DNA from: Dactylosporangium siamense | Lineage (GTDB): Bacteria > Actinomycetota > Actinomycetes > Mycobacteriales > Micromonosporaceae | DNA: 63,090 bases | Assembly: GCF_016862795.1 (NCBI RefSeq) | Contig: NZ_BONQ01000162.1 | Location: 1-63,090 of the forward strand | Direction of reading: 5' to 3' | Part shown: positions 1 to 7,991 of the stretch, one piece after another | Position numbering within the stretch: position 1 is the first letter of the stretch | Layout: each line of letters opens with the position of its first letter | Made by a program: the position numbers and the translations under genes | Notes under the pieces: generated by a model | The model's database searches: none | What the model was told of the DNA's origin: nothing | What the model saw: only the letters and a program-made list of their open reading frames with translations

Positions 1-61
1 GCGCGACGGCAGGAGAACGCTGTTTCGCACCACCACCACCGCCACCACCCGCTTGACCCGA

Positions 62-131
62 CCTTCCCCGTGATCGAAGTCGCGCACCGGCTGCCCGGAC
101 GGCCAGCACGCGACTTCGATCACGGGAAAGG
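62..131. terminator. Long inverted repeat, possible terminator at left edge
   Basis: Arms 62-84 and 109-131 are 23 bases each and complementary except at one position, with a 24-base loop. It lies downstream of the truncated dehydrogenase, which is read leftwards, so it could end that transcript or one entering from the left. There is no T-tract, as is common for actinobacterial hairpin terminators. The core GTGATC...GATCAC resembles the hairpin at 19363-19416. No gene could be supported in 1-195. Confidence 0.6.
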
Positions 132-141
132 TCACAGCGGT

Positions 142-188
142 TCAGGCAGCTCGCTCAGACAGCCCCCTCAGGCCAGCTCGCTCAGGCA
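142..188. repeat. Imperfect 26-base tandem repeat next to the truncated gene end
   Basis: Two copies of a TCAGG(C)CAGCTCGCTCAG-like segment begin at 142 and 168, differing by one indel and one substitution. They sit just beyond the stop codon of the truncated dehydrogenase, so they may mark the rearrangement that removed its 3' part. This is a small, weak repeat and may be chance in GC-rich DNA. Confidence 0.35.
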
Positions 189-195
189 AGCGCGC

Positions 196-804
196 TTAGG
201 CGGCGCTGGCGGATCGGAGGCGCTGGGCGGCGAGGGTGGCGCCGGCCGCGGCCAGGCGGCGGGCGACGTCGGCGCCGACCCGGCCGAGACCGACGACCGC
301 GAACCGGCGACCGGCGAGGTCGGGCGAGCCGAACACCGCGGCGCACAGGGCGTGCAGCGCGGCCAGGACGCCGGCGGCGGTGTGGGTGGAGGAGTCGCCG
401 CTGCCGCCGGCCGAGGTGGGGCGGCAGGCGACGTGCCGGGTGCGCTCGCCGATGACCAGCATGTCGTCGGGGCCGGTGCCGACGTCGGGGCCGGTGCCGT
501 AGCGGCCGCCGAGGTCCTCGATCGCGTCGCCGACGTCGAGCAGCACGGCCCGCCGGTCGAACGCCCCGGCGGGCAGCGGCACGACGGTCTTGCCGCCGCC
601 GTTGGGCAGGCCGGCGACGGCGCACTTGCCGGTCATGGCGGCGGACAGCCGCAGCGCGTCGGTCAGCCCGTCCGTCCAGTGTGGATAGACGGCGAGCCGG
701 CACCCGCCGAGCGCCGGGCCGAGGGCGGTGGAGTGCAGCGCGATGATGACGGGCAGCCCGCTGCGGGCGCCCGCGCGGATGACGACCTGCTCATGTTCGA
801 ACAT
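196..804 (-). pseudogene. Truncated valine/leucine dehydrogenase (Glu/Leu/Phe/Val dehydrogenase family)
   Basis: The 202-residue product matches the N-terminal catalytic half of branched-chain amino-acid dehydrogenases, which oxidatively deaminate valine or leucine with NAD+ and normally have about 350-370 residues. It keeps the substrate-domain signature (HSTALGPALGG), the catalytic lysine region (PNGGGKTVV) and the start of the Rossmann fold (VVGLGRVGADVARRL). It then stops after about ten unrelated residues. The rest of the NAD-binding domain is absent from all frames down to base 1. I read it as a 3'-deleted remnant. The N-terminus is also a little short. The Lrp regulator facing it across 71 bases fits the usual regulator/dehydrogenase pairing. 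A functional short protein is unlikely because cofactor binding would be lost. Confidence 0.8.
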
Positions 805-865
805 GGTGGCGGACGGTAGTACACCTGACGCCGAAGCAACGGTCCAACCGAACGACGTTCGAACG
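793..865. promoter_or_regulatory. Paired TTCGAA palindromes between dehydrogenase remnant and Lrp gene
   Basis: A perfect 12-base palindrome ATGTTCGAACAT (793-804) overlaps the start codon of the dehydrogenase remnant. A perfect 10-base palindrome CGTTCGAACG (856-865) lies just before the Lrp gene. The two sites share the GTTCGAAC core and lie about 62 bases apart, about six helical turns. They are candidate Lrp operators for autoregulation and for the divergent gene. The nearby CGAAC-GAC-GTTCG has a 3-base spacer, so it is not a normal LexA box. Confidence 0.4.
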
Positions 866-875
866 CTGCGGCAGA

Positions 876-1343
876 ATGGCGACCGTGGACGAACTTGATT
901 CGGCGATCGTGGAGTTGTTGCAGCACGATGCGCGGCAGACCAACCGGGACCTCGCGGCGGCGGTCGGGATCGCGCCGTCGACGTGCCTGGAGCGGGTGCG
1001 GGCGCTGCGGGAGCGCGGCGTCATCACCGGGTTTCACGCGGAGGTGAGCCTGCCGGCGCTCAACCGGCACGTGCAGGCGTTCCTCCACGTGCAGATCCGG
1101 CCGCTGAGCCGGCAGGTCATCGAGGGCTTCAAGGCACACGTGACCACGCTGCCCGAGGTCCTGTCGGTGTTCGTGGTCGCCGGCGGCGACGACTTCCTCG
1201 TGCACGTGGCGGTGCCCAGCGTCGATGCCCTGCACGCACTGCTGATGGACAAGTTCACGAAACGCCGGGAGATCGTCGGGTTCCGCAGCTCGATCATCTA
1301 CCAGCATTCCCGCAACCAGATCGTGCAACCCCTCGATCAATGA
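876..1343 (+). CDS. Lrp/AsnC family transcriptional regulator
   Basis: A 155-residue Lrp/AsnC regulator. Residues about 1-60 form the winged helix-turn-helix (NRDLAAAVGIAPSTCLERVR) and about 65-145 the RAM ligand-binding domain with the typical VAGGDDFLVHV segment. Such proteins bind DNA as dimers or octamers and sense amino acids; in actinobacteria they often flank branched-chain dehydrogenase genes and control them. The gene is divergent from the dehydrogenase remnant, so its former target may be dead and its present role may be elsewhere. There is no clear ribosome site before the ATG. The stop is directly against the convergent gene ending at 1344. Confidence 0.9.
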   Translation: MATVDELDSAIVELLQHDARQTNRDLAAAVGIAPSTCLERVRALRERGVITGFHAEVSLPALNRHVQAFLHVQIRPLSRQVIEGFKAHVTTLPEVLSVFVVAGGDDFLVHVAVPSVDALHALLMDKFTKRREIVGFRSSIIYQHSRNQIVQPLDQ

Positions 1344-2246
1344 CTACTGATAGGACTCCGGCAAGCGACTGCAAGGGTGGGCCCACGCGACCACGTTGGG
1401 CAGGCCCTGCTTGTCGAAGAACGCGACGATCTCCGGGTCGGAGTGGCGCAGGCTGAAGTGGGTCAGCACGAATGTCGTCGCCGGGTTGGCCGCGACGATC
1501 GGGCGCAGCTCGCTCCACACGGTGTGCCCGATGCGGCGGGCCCGGTCCAGCTGGTCGTCGTCGAGAAACGTGCACTCCGTGACGACGACGGGATAGTCCA
1601 GCAGCCACGGCGAGCGGGTGAAGACGTCGGGGCGGGTGTCACCCAGAAACGCGAACAGCGGCGTGACCACCTCGTGGTCGATCTCGACCCCCTCGCGGCG
1701 CTTCGCGGCCAGGAGCCGGCCGTCCGCCTTCAACGCCTCGAACTCGGGTTTGATCGCCCGCTTCACCGACGAGAACGCGAAGCCGACGCACGGGACCTTG
1801 TGCTCGCAGTCCACGACCCGGACCCGGTGCGCGCCGCGCTTGCCGACGGCGAACTCGTCGCCGCCGCGGACCCCGTGCAACCGGGCCGCCGGCGCCAGCG
1901 AGGCGTCGTAGGGCGCGTTGTGGTTCAGGGAGCTCGTCGCCTGGATGTACCCCTGCGCGAACGGCACCGCGGCCGCCGGCAGGTAGATGTCGACGCCGGA
2001 CTCCTTGACCGCGACATAGTCGAGGTCCTTGCTGTGGTCCATGTGCGTGTGGGTCAGGAACACCGTGTCGGGCTGCCAGCCCTCCACGAGCCCGCAGTCG
2101 ATGCCGGCCCGCAGCTCGGGCAGGTGGAAGAACGTCTTGTCGTTGGACCGCGAGTAGCCGCTCATCGTGACCCCGGTGCCGGGAATCGCCCACGATTTCC
2201 ACTGGCGGAAGGGATGCCCGCGTTCGAGCAGGTCAGCGTGCGGCAT
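1344..2246 (-). CDS. Metallo-beta-lactamase-fold hydrolase, RNase Z-like
   Basis: A 300-residue protein with the metal-binding motif THTHMDHSKD, a later conserved Asp/Glu-rich segment (VVVTECTFLDDD) and the C-terminal LTHFSLRHSD histidine motif, as in tRNase Z and related phosphodiesterases. Family members bind two zinc ions and cleave phosphodiester or ester bonds. Whether this one processes tRNA 3' ends is not clear; the arrangement also fits the broader MBL-fold hydrolases of actinobacteria and plant plastids. The ATG at 2246 was chosen because GGAGGG lies seven bases upstream, although the frame is open to 2402. It converges with the Lrp gene with no gap, and is divergent from the DUF1707 gene. 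Confidence 0.75.
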   Translation of the reverse strand: MPHADLLERGHPFRQWKSWAIPGTGVTMSGYSRSNDKTFFHLPELRAGIDCGLVEGWQPDTVFLTHTHMDHSKDLDYVAVKESGVDIYLPAAAVPFAQGYIQATSSLNHNAPYDASLAPAARLHGVRGGDEFAVGKRGAHRVRVVDCEHKVPCVGFAFSSVKRAIKPEFEALKADGRLLAAKRREGVEIDHEVVTPLFAFLGDTRPDVFTRSPWLLDYPVVVTECTFLDDDQLDRARRIGHTVWSELRPIVAANPATTFVLTHFSLRHSDPEIVAFFDKQGLPNVVAWAHPCSRLPESYQ

Positions 2247-2316
2247 CACGGGTCCCTCCGGTTCGGCGTCCGATGTCGACGGTACCGGCGGCGGCAAACC
2301 GTTTAGGCTGTCGCCC

Positions 2317-2931
2317 ATGAGCGACCTTCCCGAGCGGGTGGACCCCAGGAAGTTGCGTGCCTCCGACGCCGACCGCGAGCGGGTCGCGGAGGTCCTGCGC
2401 ACCAGCGCCGCCGAAGGCCGGCTCGACCTCGACGAGCTCGACGAGCGCCTGCGCGCCGTCTACGCCGCCCGCACCTATGCGGAGCTGGAGCCGATCCTGG
2501 TGGACCTGCCGACGCCCTCGACCGCACCGGTCAGCCTCGACGGCGTCCCGCCGCGGCCCGGTGAGGCCGCCGAGCGGACCTGGTCGGTCGCGGTCATGAG
2601 CGGTTTCCACCGCCGGGGCGCCTGGGTCCCGCCGCGCCTGTTCTCCTGCCTGGCGTTCTGGGGTGGCGGCACGATCGACCTGCGCGACGCCCGGTTCCTC
2701 TACGGTGACCTGAAGATCCGGGCGTTCGCGGTGATGGGCGGCGTCGACGTGATCGTCCCGGACGACGCCGAGGTCGACGTCACCGGCATCGGCGTGATGG
2801 GCGGATTCGACCAGGGCGCCACCGCACCGGGCCGGCACGGCGCGCCCCGCATCGTCGTCACCGGCTTCGCGTTCTGGGGCGGCGTCACCGTCCGCCGCAA
2901 GGAGCGCAAGGACCGCAGGCACAAGGACTGA
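2317..2931 (+). CDS. DUF1707 domain protein with LiaF-like C-terminal domain
   Basis: A 204-residue protein. The first 65 residues carry the DUF1707 signature (RASDADRERVAEVLRTSAAEG ending in a conserved Leu-Asp-Glu-Leu-Asp-Glu-Arg helix). The C-terminal half has repeated AFWGG and AVMGG turns typical of the LiaF/DUF2154 beta-helix. In Firmicutes LiaF is a membrane-associated inhibitor of cell-envelope stress signalling. Here no membrane segment is evident, and the function in actinobacteria is unknown. The C-terminus is strongly basic. It converges on the aminopeptidase gene four bases away. Confidence 0.8.
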   Translation: MSDLPERVDPRKLRASDADRERVAEVLRTSAAEGRLDLDELDERLRAVYAARTYAELEPILVDLPTPSTAPVSLDGVPPRPGEAAERTWSVAVMSGFHRRGAWVPPRLFSCLAFWGGGTIDLRDARFLYGDLKIRAFAVMGGVDVIVPDDAEVDVTGIGVMGGFDQGATAPGRHGAPRIVVTGFAFWGGVTVRRKERKDRRHKD

Positions 2932-2935
2932 CGGG

Positions 2936-5362
2936 TCACGACGTCCTGGCGCGCAGCATCCGGCGGACCACGTCGATGCGCTCGGTCATGTACTTGCCGA
3001 CGACGGGCGCCGCGTCCACGGCCACCGTCTCCGCGCGCCCCAGGTAGGTCTCGTCGACGGCGTAGATGGGAAACAGCCGGTTCGCGAACACCATCGCCGG
3101 GGTCATCCCGCCGCGGTGCAGCTGCGGGGCAAGGTCCAGGTAGCGCTCCGCGTACGGGGCGAGCAGCGCGTCCTGCCCGGGCCGCCAGAACGTCGCCGTC
3201 ACCCGCTTCACGTCACCGATCGGCACCGAACGATCCACCACCACGGTGTTCCACGCCGCCTCCTTCGCCGCCGGGTCGGGGGCCGCGGCCCGCACCGTGG
3301 TGGCCCGCACCCACGCCTCCGGGTCCGGGTCGCGGCCCAGCAACTCGTCGATCTCGGCGTCGACGGCGCCGCCGAGCTCCGACTTGCGCGCCAGCACCCG
3401 CCACCGCAGGTCGAGGTCGTCGCCGGCCTGCCCCTGCAGCCACTCGACCTCGTCCAGGTCGACGGCGGTGCGGGCGAGCGTGCGCAGCGCCACCTGGCGG
3501 CGTCCCGGGTCCGCCGCCAGCTCGCGGGCGGTCGCGGCGACCACGGCGATCAGCGCCGGGCGGTCCGCGTCCGGCGACCACAGCTCCGCGGCGTCGGCGG
3601 CGAGGGTGAGGTACGGCTCGATCACGGACCCCGACGTCTCCGCGCCGAGCACGCCGGTCAGGCACCGCACCGCCTCCGCCGCGGTCGCCTCACCGGTCAG
3701 CAGCATGTCCCACGCGGTCGCCACGGCAACGCCCCGGGCGATCGGGGTCGGCAACGCCGCCGCCGCCGCGAACAGCGTGTCGCGGTCCTCGGGGCGGGTC
3801 GTGGCGAACGTGAGGTCCTCGTCGTTGACCAGGTACAGCTCGGCATCCGGCAGGGCCACGGGGGTCGTCGGCCCGGTGACCTCGACCCGGGCCAGGTCGA
3901 CCCGGCGCAGCAGGTCGCCGTCGTGGACGTACGCCCCGACGGAGAGGACCTGCGGGCGCGGCGGGCCGTCCGGACCCCGCGCGTCCAGGACCAGGTCGGG
4001 CCCGGCCCGGCGCAGCGTGAGCCGGTCGGTGCCGGCGGTCTCCAGCCACCCCGTCCGCCACCCGTCGAGGTCCCGGCCGCTGCGCTCGGCGAGCACGTCG
4101 ATGAGGTCCTGCAGCGTCGTGCTGCCCCACGCGAATCGCTCGAAGTAGGTGGCCATGCCGGCGGCGAAGGCCGGCTCGCCGACGTAGTGCATCAGCTGGT
4201 GCAGCACCGACGCGCCCTTGGGATACGTGATCGCGTCGAAGATCGACATGGCCTGGGCCACGTCGCGGATCGGCTGGCGGATCGGGTGCGTGGCCGGGCC
4301 CTGGTCGGCGAGGTACGCGGCGAGCTTGCCGTCGGCGAGGTGCGCCGCCCACGCGTCGGTGAACTCCGTGACCCGCCCGGCGGCCCAGTTGGCCGCGAAC
4401 TCGGCGAAGGCCTCGTTCAGCCACAGGTCGTCCCACCAGCGCATCGTGACGATGTTGCCGAACCACATGTGCGCCAGCTCGTGCAGCAGGATCTTCGCGC
4501 GGTGGCCCCGCTCCGCCTCGGTCGGCGCGGACCGGAACAGGATGGCGTCGTCCCAGGTGACACAGCCGTAGTTCTCCATCGCGCCGCCGTATTCGGGGAC
4601 GAACGCCTGGTCGTAGCGGCGCTGCGGGAACGGCATCCGGAACACCTCGGCGAAGAACGCCAGCCCCTGACGGGTCAGGGTGAACAGCTCGTCGGCGTCG
4701 CGCTCCAGCACCTGGGCGAGGGACCGGCGGGCCAGCAGCCCCAGGTCGTAGCCGCCGGCCTCGCGGCGGATCTCGTGGAACGGCCCGGCGTTGACGACCG
4801 TGTTGTAGACCGACAGCGGCGGCGTCGCGGGAAACGTCCACCGCCTCGCGTCGCCGACCACGTCGACGACCGCGTCGCCGCTGTTGCTGACCACCGTCCA
4901 GTGCGCGGGGGCGAGGACCGTGAACGCGTGCGGGGCCTTCAGGTCCGGTTGGTCGAAGCACGCCCACACGTGGTGCGCCTCGTCGGGCTCGAACGAGGTC
5001 CACACGTAGACCTCGCCGTCGGCCGCGTCGACGGCCTTGTGCACGCCCTCACCCTCGCGGGTCTCCGCCTGCACGCTCACCACCCGCAGCTCGTTGACGG
5101 CCCGCAGGCCGGGCAGCGGGATCCGGCCGTCCCGCGCGGGCGGCAGGTCGGCGCCGTTGAGCACGGCGCTGACGACCTCGGCGGCGCAGTCGACGAAACT
5201 GTCCGCGCCGACCTCGCGGCACGTGAACCGCACCGTCGACACGCACCGCACCAGCGGCCCGGTCGGCAGGTCGGTGAAGTCGACCTCGACGTCGTAGCGC
5301 TCGACGGCCAGCAGCGCGGCCCGCTCCTCGGCTTCGACCTGCGTCAGGCTCCGGTTGCTCAT
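2936..5362 (-). CDS. pepN: Aminopeptidase N, M1 family zinc metallopeptidase
   Basis: An 808-residue M1 aminopeptidase that removes N-terminal residues from peptides in the cytoplasm. The N-terminal beta domain is followed by the exopeptidase motif GGAMENYG (GAMEN at 260-264). The zinc motif HELAHMW follows (H294, E295, H298), with E317 in NEAFAEF as third zinc ligand. A tyrosine about 60 residues later (AITYPKGASVL) is the expected transition-state residue. The C-terminal ERAP1-like helical domain is present, so the protein is complete, slightly shorter than the usual 840-870. No secretion signal is seen. It is downstream of the response-regulator operon with a 73-base gap, so it may be partly cotranscribed. 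Confidence 0.93.
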   Translation of the reverse strand: MSNRSLTQVEAEERAALLAVERYDVEVDFTDLPTGPLVRCVSTVRFTCREVGADSFVDCAAEVVSAVLNGADLPPARDGRIPLPGLRAVNELRVVSVQAETREGEGVHKAVDAADGEVYVWTSFEPDEAHHVWACFDQPDLKAPHAFTVLAPAHWTVVSNSGDAVVDVVGDARRWTFPATPPLSVYNTVVNAGPFHEIRREAGGYDLGLLARRSLAQVLERDADELFTLTRQGLAFFAEVFRMPFPQRRYDQAFVPEYGGAMENYGCVTWDDAILFRSAPTEAERGHRAKILLHELAHMWFGNIVTMRWWDDLWLNEAFAEFAANWAAGRVTEFTDAWAAHLADGKLAAYLADQGPATHPIRQPIRDVAQAMSIFDAITYPKGASVLHQLMHYVGEPAFAAGMATYFERFAWGSTTLQDLIDVLAERSGRDLDGWRTGWLETAGTDRLTLRRAGPDLVLDARGPDGPPRPQVLSVGAYVHDGDLLRRVDLARVEVTGPTTPVALPDAELYLVNDEDLTFATTRPEDRDTLFAAAAALPTPIARGVAVATAWDMLLTGEATAAEAVRCLTGVLGAETSGSVIEPYLTLAADAAELWSPDADRPALIAVVAATARELAADPGRRQVALRTLARTAVDLDEVEWLQGQAGDDLDLRWRVLARKSELGGAVDAEIDELLGRDPDPEAWVRATTVRAAAPDPAAKEAAWNTVVVDRSVPIGDVKRVTATFWRPGQDALLAPYAERYLDLAPQLHRGGMTPAMVFANRLFPIYAVDETYLGRAETVAVDAAPVVGKYMTERIDVVRRMLRARTS

Positions 5363-5435
5363 CAGGCGATGGTAGACGTGGACAGGGCGGCGGAATGACC
5401 GTCGGCGCCGGTTGTGGTAGGCCGGACGGCGGCGA

Positions 5436-6041
5436 TCAGATCCAGCCTCTGGTGCGGGCGATGCGGGCGGCCTCGTGGCGGTTGGCGGCGCCGGTCTTGC
5501 CGACGGCTGAGGAGAGGTAGTTGCGCACGGTGCCCGGTGACAGGGCGGCCCGGCGGGCGATCTCGTCGACGGGGGCGCCCTCGGCGGCGAGGGTGAGCAC
5601 GTCGGCCTCGCGGACGGTGAGGGGACTGTCGCCGGCGCTGATGGCCTCGGCGGCGAGCTGCGGGTCCACGTAGCGGCCGCCGGCGTGGACGGTGCGCACG
5701 ACCGTGGCGAGGACCTCGGCGGAGACGGTCTTGGCGAGGAAACCGCGGACGCCGCCGGTGAGGGCTCGCTTCAGGTGGCCGGGCAGGCCGTGGCTGGTGA
5801 CGATCATCGTGCGGCAGGTCGGCAGCTCGGCGTGCAGGGTGGTGGCGACGGTGACGCCGTCGAGGTCGGGCAGTTGCAGGTCGAGGAGGGCGACGTCGGG
5901 GCGCAGGGCGCGGGCGAGGCGGAGGGCCTCGGCGCCGGTGGCGGCCTGACCGACCACCTCCAGGTCGTCCTCGAGGCCGAGCAGCGCGGCGATGGCACCC
6001 CGGATGAGGTGCTCGTCGTCCGCCAGCAGGATGCGGATCAC
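5436..6041 (-). CDS. NarL/FixJ-type response regulator
   Basis: A 201-residue regulator: receiver domain with acidic pocket D8-D9 and phosphoacceptor D54 (VALLDLQLP), then a LuxR-type helix-turn-helix near the C-terminus (LTVREADVLTLAAEGAPVDE). It should act as partner of the kinase immediately upstream. Its GTG start overlaps the kinase stop by four bases (GTGA), which argues for translational coupling and against the longer frame to 6080. The likely target is its own operon, encoding an ABC transporter and a secreted hydrolase, as in DesK/DesR-like sets. Confidence 0.9.
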   Translation of the reverse strand: MIRILLADDEHLIRGAIAALLGLEDDLEVVGQAATGAEALRLARALRPDVALLDLQLPDLDGVTVATTLHAELPTCRTMIVTSHGLPGHLKRALTGGVRGFLAKTVSAEVLATVVRTVHAGGRYVDPQLAAEAISAGDSPLTVREADVLTLAAEGAPVDEIARRAALSPGTVRNYLSSAVGKTGAANRHEAARIARTRGWI

Positions 6042-7210
6042 GCGGCGACCGCCCCGACCGGCAGTGGCAGCTCGACGCACAGTTCGAAGCCGTCCGGTGC
6101 GGTCCGGACGGCGCTGACGGTGCCACCGAGGGTGGTGATGCGTTCGGTCAGCCCGATCAGGCCGCCGCCGAACACCACCTTCTGCCCACCGGTGACGCCG
6201 TTGTTCGTCATGGTCAGCGTGACGACGTCGGAGACGCAGCGCAGGGTGACGACGCAGGAGCGGGCCTCGCTGTGGCGCAGCAGGTTGGTGATGCCTTCGC
6301 GGACGGCCCAGCCGAGCGTGTTCTGCAGTGCGGCGGGCAGGTCACCGCCGTCGCCGATGACCCGGCACTGGATGCCGGCGGAGGCGAGCAGCGCCCGGGC
6401 GCCGGCGAGCTCGACGTCGAGGTCGGCGGCGCGGTACCCGCCGACGACGGCGCGCAGCTCGGTCAGGGAGTCCTGGGCGATGCGGCGCACCTCCAGCATC
6501 TCGGCGACCGCCTCCTCCCGGCCGCGGCGGGCCAGCTGCGCGGCGAGCTCGGCCTTCAACGCGACGACGGAGAGCGTGCGGCCCACGACGTCGTGCAGGT
6601 CCCGGGCGAAGCGCAGGCGTTCCTCGGCGACGGCGAGACCTGCCTGGACGTGCCGCGCCCGCTCCAGCTCGCGCACCACGCCGAGCATCCACAGCAGCAC
6701 CCGGTACGCCCCGACGACGGACCCGAGCAGGAGCACGAGCGCGACCGCGGCCGGGCCGTTGGAGATGAGGCCGATGCCGGTGCCGCAGGCGAGCACGACG
6801 GCGAGGGTGATCCTGGGCCGGACCGCGGCGCACAGCGCGGCCACGTACGTGAGGGCGAGCATGATGAGGATGGCGGCGGCCGGCCCGTCGGGCTGCCCGG
6901 GGGTGGGGTGCGGGTAGGCCGCGACCGCGGCGGCGGCACCGGCGGCGCTCAGCCCGCCGCCGGTGAGGATCAGGGCCGTCGGGCGTGGCCGCAGCCCCAG
7001 GTAGGCGTCGATGCCCGCCCGGACCAGCAGCAGGCACACGGCGGTGAGCGCGACGAACCCGACCACCACGACGGTGAGCGCGAGGCGGGTCACCTCCAGC
7101 TGGACGAGGAACCCGACGAGCAGTGGCGACAGCGCGATCTGGCTGTAGAAGGAGCCACGGACATACCACTCGAACCGCGTCGCCTGCCCGCGCCGCCGCC
7201 ACCAGCCCAT
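6038..7210 (-). CDS. DesK/NarX-type sensor histidine kinase
   Basis: About 390 residues with some six N-terminal membrane helices (about 15-190), a HisKA_3 dimerization box (RFARDLHDVVGRTLSVV, phospho-His in LHD) and a C-terminal HATPase with the N-box EGITNLLRHS. This architecture belongs to small membrane kinases paired with NarL regulators. The frame is open much further upstream, but that part overlaps the permease gene and looks non-coding. GGAGG at about 7223-7227 fits either GTG at 7213 or ATG at 7210; the choice between these is uncertain. The GTGA overlap with the regulator gene is typical of an operon. There is no extracellular sensory domain, so the signal is probably membrane-borne or comes through the neighbouring transporter. 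Confidence 0.88.
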   Translation of the reverse strand: MGWWRRRGQATRFEWYVRGSFYSQIALSPLLVGFLVQLEVTRLALTVVVVGFVALTAVCLLLVRAGIDAYLGLRPRPTALILTGGGLSAAGAAAAVAAYPHPTPGQPDGPAAAILIMLALTYVAALCAAVRPRITLAVVLACGTGIGLISNGPAAVALVLLLGSVVGAYRVLLWMLGVVRELERARHVQAGLAVAEERLRFARDLHDVVGRTLSVVALKAELAAQLARRGREEAVAEMLEVRRIAQDSLTELRAVVGGYRAADLDVELAGARALLASAGIQCRVIGDGGDLPAALQNTLGWAVREGITNLLRHSEARSCVVTLRCVSDVVTLTMTNNGVTGGQKVVFGGGLIGLTERITTLGGTVSAVRTAPDGFELCVELPLPVGAVAA

Positions 7211-7244
7211 CACCGCGCACATCCTCCAGACACCGGCGCCCGCC

Positions 7245-7991
7245 TCACCGGCGTGGCTCCCAGCGGAACCAGCGTCGCACGGCGAGCCAGCCGAGCACCG
7301 TCCACGCCAGGAGCAACCCCGCCGGGGCGGCCGCCTCGCCGAGGACGCCGAGCGCGTCCCGGCCGGGGCTGCCGAGCCAGCCGAGCCGCACCAGTTCGAG
7401 GGTCGGTCCCAGCGGGAGCAACCGTAGCGTCTGCGCGACCGCGGGCGGCAGGGCGTCCGCCGGCAGCGCGAAGTCGGCGCCGACGAAGCTGACGAGCAGG
7501 ACGGGCAGCGTGGTGATCTGGGCCAGTTCCACGGTGCGGGTGAAGGCGGCGCTGGCCGCGGCGAGCAGCACGAACACGGCCGCGCCACCGAGGACGCCGG
7601 CGAGCAGGACGGCGGCGTTCGCGGGCACCGGCAGGCCGACGAACGCGGCGCCCGCGGCGACGAACAGCGTCATCTGCCCGAGGGCGACGGCGGTGACGGG
7701 GCCGGCGGTGCCGATGAGGATCTCGGGGTCGGTGAGGACACCGACGCGCAGCCGCTTGAGGACCAGGTCCTCGCGGCGGGCGACGTAGGTGCTGACGAGC
7801 GTGTAGTAGAGGACGCCGAGCAACACGAACCCGAGCAGGCCGGTGACCAGCCGGGCGGTGGCGTCCGGGTCGCCGGTGTCGCCGCCGGCGGCGAGGAGCC
7901 CGATGACCAGCAGGGGCAGCAGGAACGCGTTGAACATCGCCATCCGGTTGCGCACCAGCAGGTGCAGCTCGGCGGCTGCGAGGTGCCTCAT
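7245..7991 (-). CDS. ABC-2 type transporter permease
   Basis: A 248-residue hydrophobic protein with about six membrane helices, matching ABC-2 permeases of drug and lipid exporters (DrrB/YadH type). Its ATG overlaps the upstream ATPase stop (ATGA at 7988-7991), so the two are made together and should form one exporter with two copies of each subunit. The substrate cannot be told from sequence. It is followed by the kinase and regulator, suggesting an inducible export or membrane-stress response. Confidence 0.88.
   Translation of the reverse strand: MRHLAAAELHLLVRNRMAMFNAFLLPLLVIGLLAAGGDTGDPDATARLVTGLLGFVLLGVLYYTLVSTYVARREDLVLKRLRVGVLTDPEILIGTAGPVTAVALGQMTLFVAAGAAFVGLPVPANAAVLLAGVLGGAAVFVLLAAASAAFTRTVELAQITTLPVLLVSFVGADFALPADALPPAVAQTLRLLPLGPTLELVRLGWLGSPGRDALGVLGEAAAPAGLLLAWTVLGWLAVRRWFRWEPRR

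Noticed and set aside
849-861. LexA-like CGAAC-GAC-GTTCG before the Lrp gene
   Set aside because: Spacer is three bases, while the actinobacterial SOS box needs four; more likely part of the Lrp operator.
3116-5398. 760-residue open frame on the plus strand opposite the aminopeptidase gene
   Set aside because: Composition is Arg/Gly/Val/His-rich shadow typical of the antisense of high-GC genes; no family motif; the minus strand has a clear M1 peptidase.
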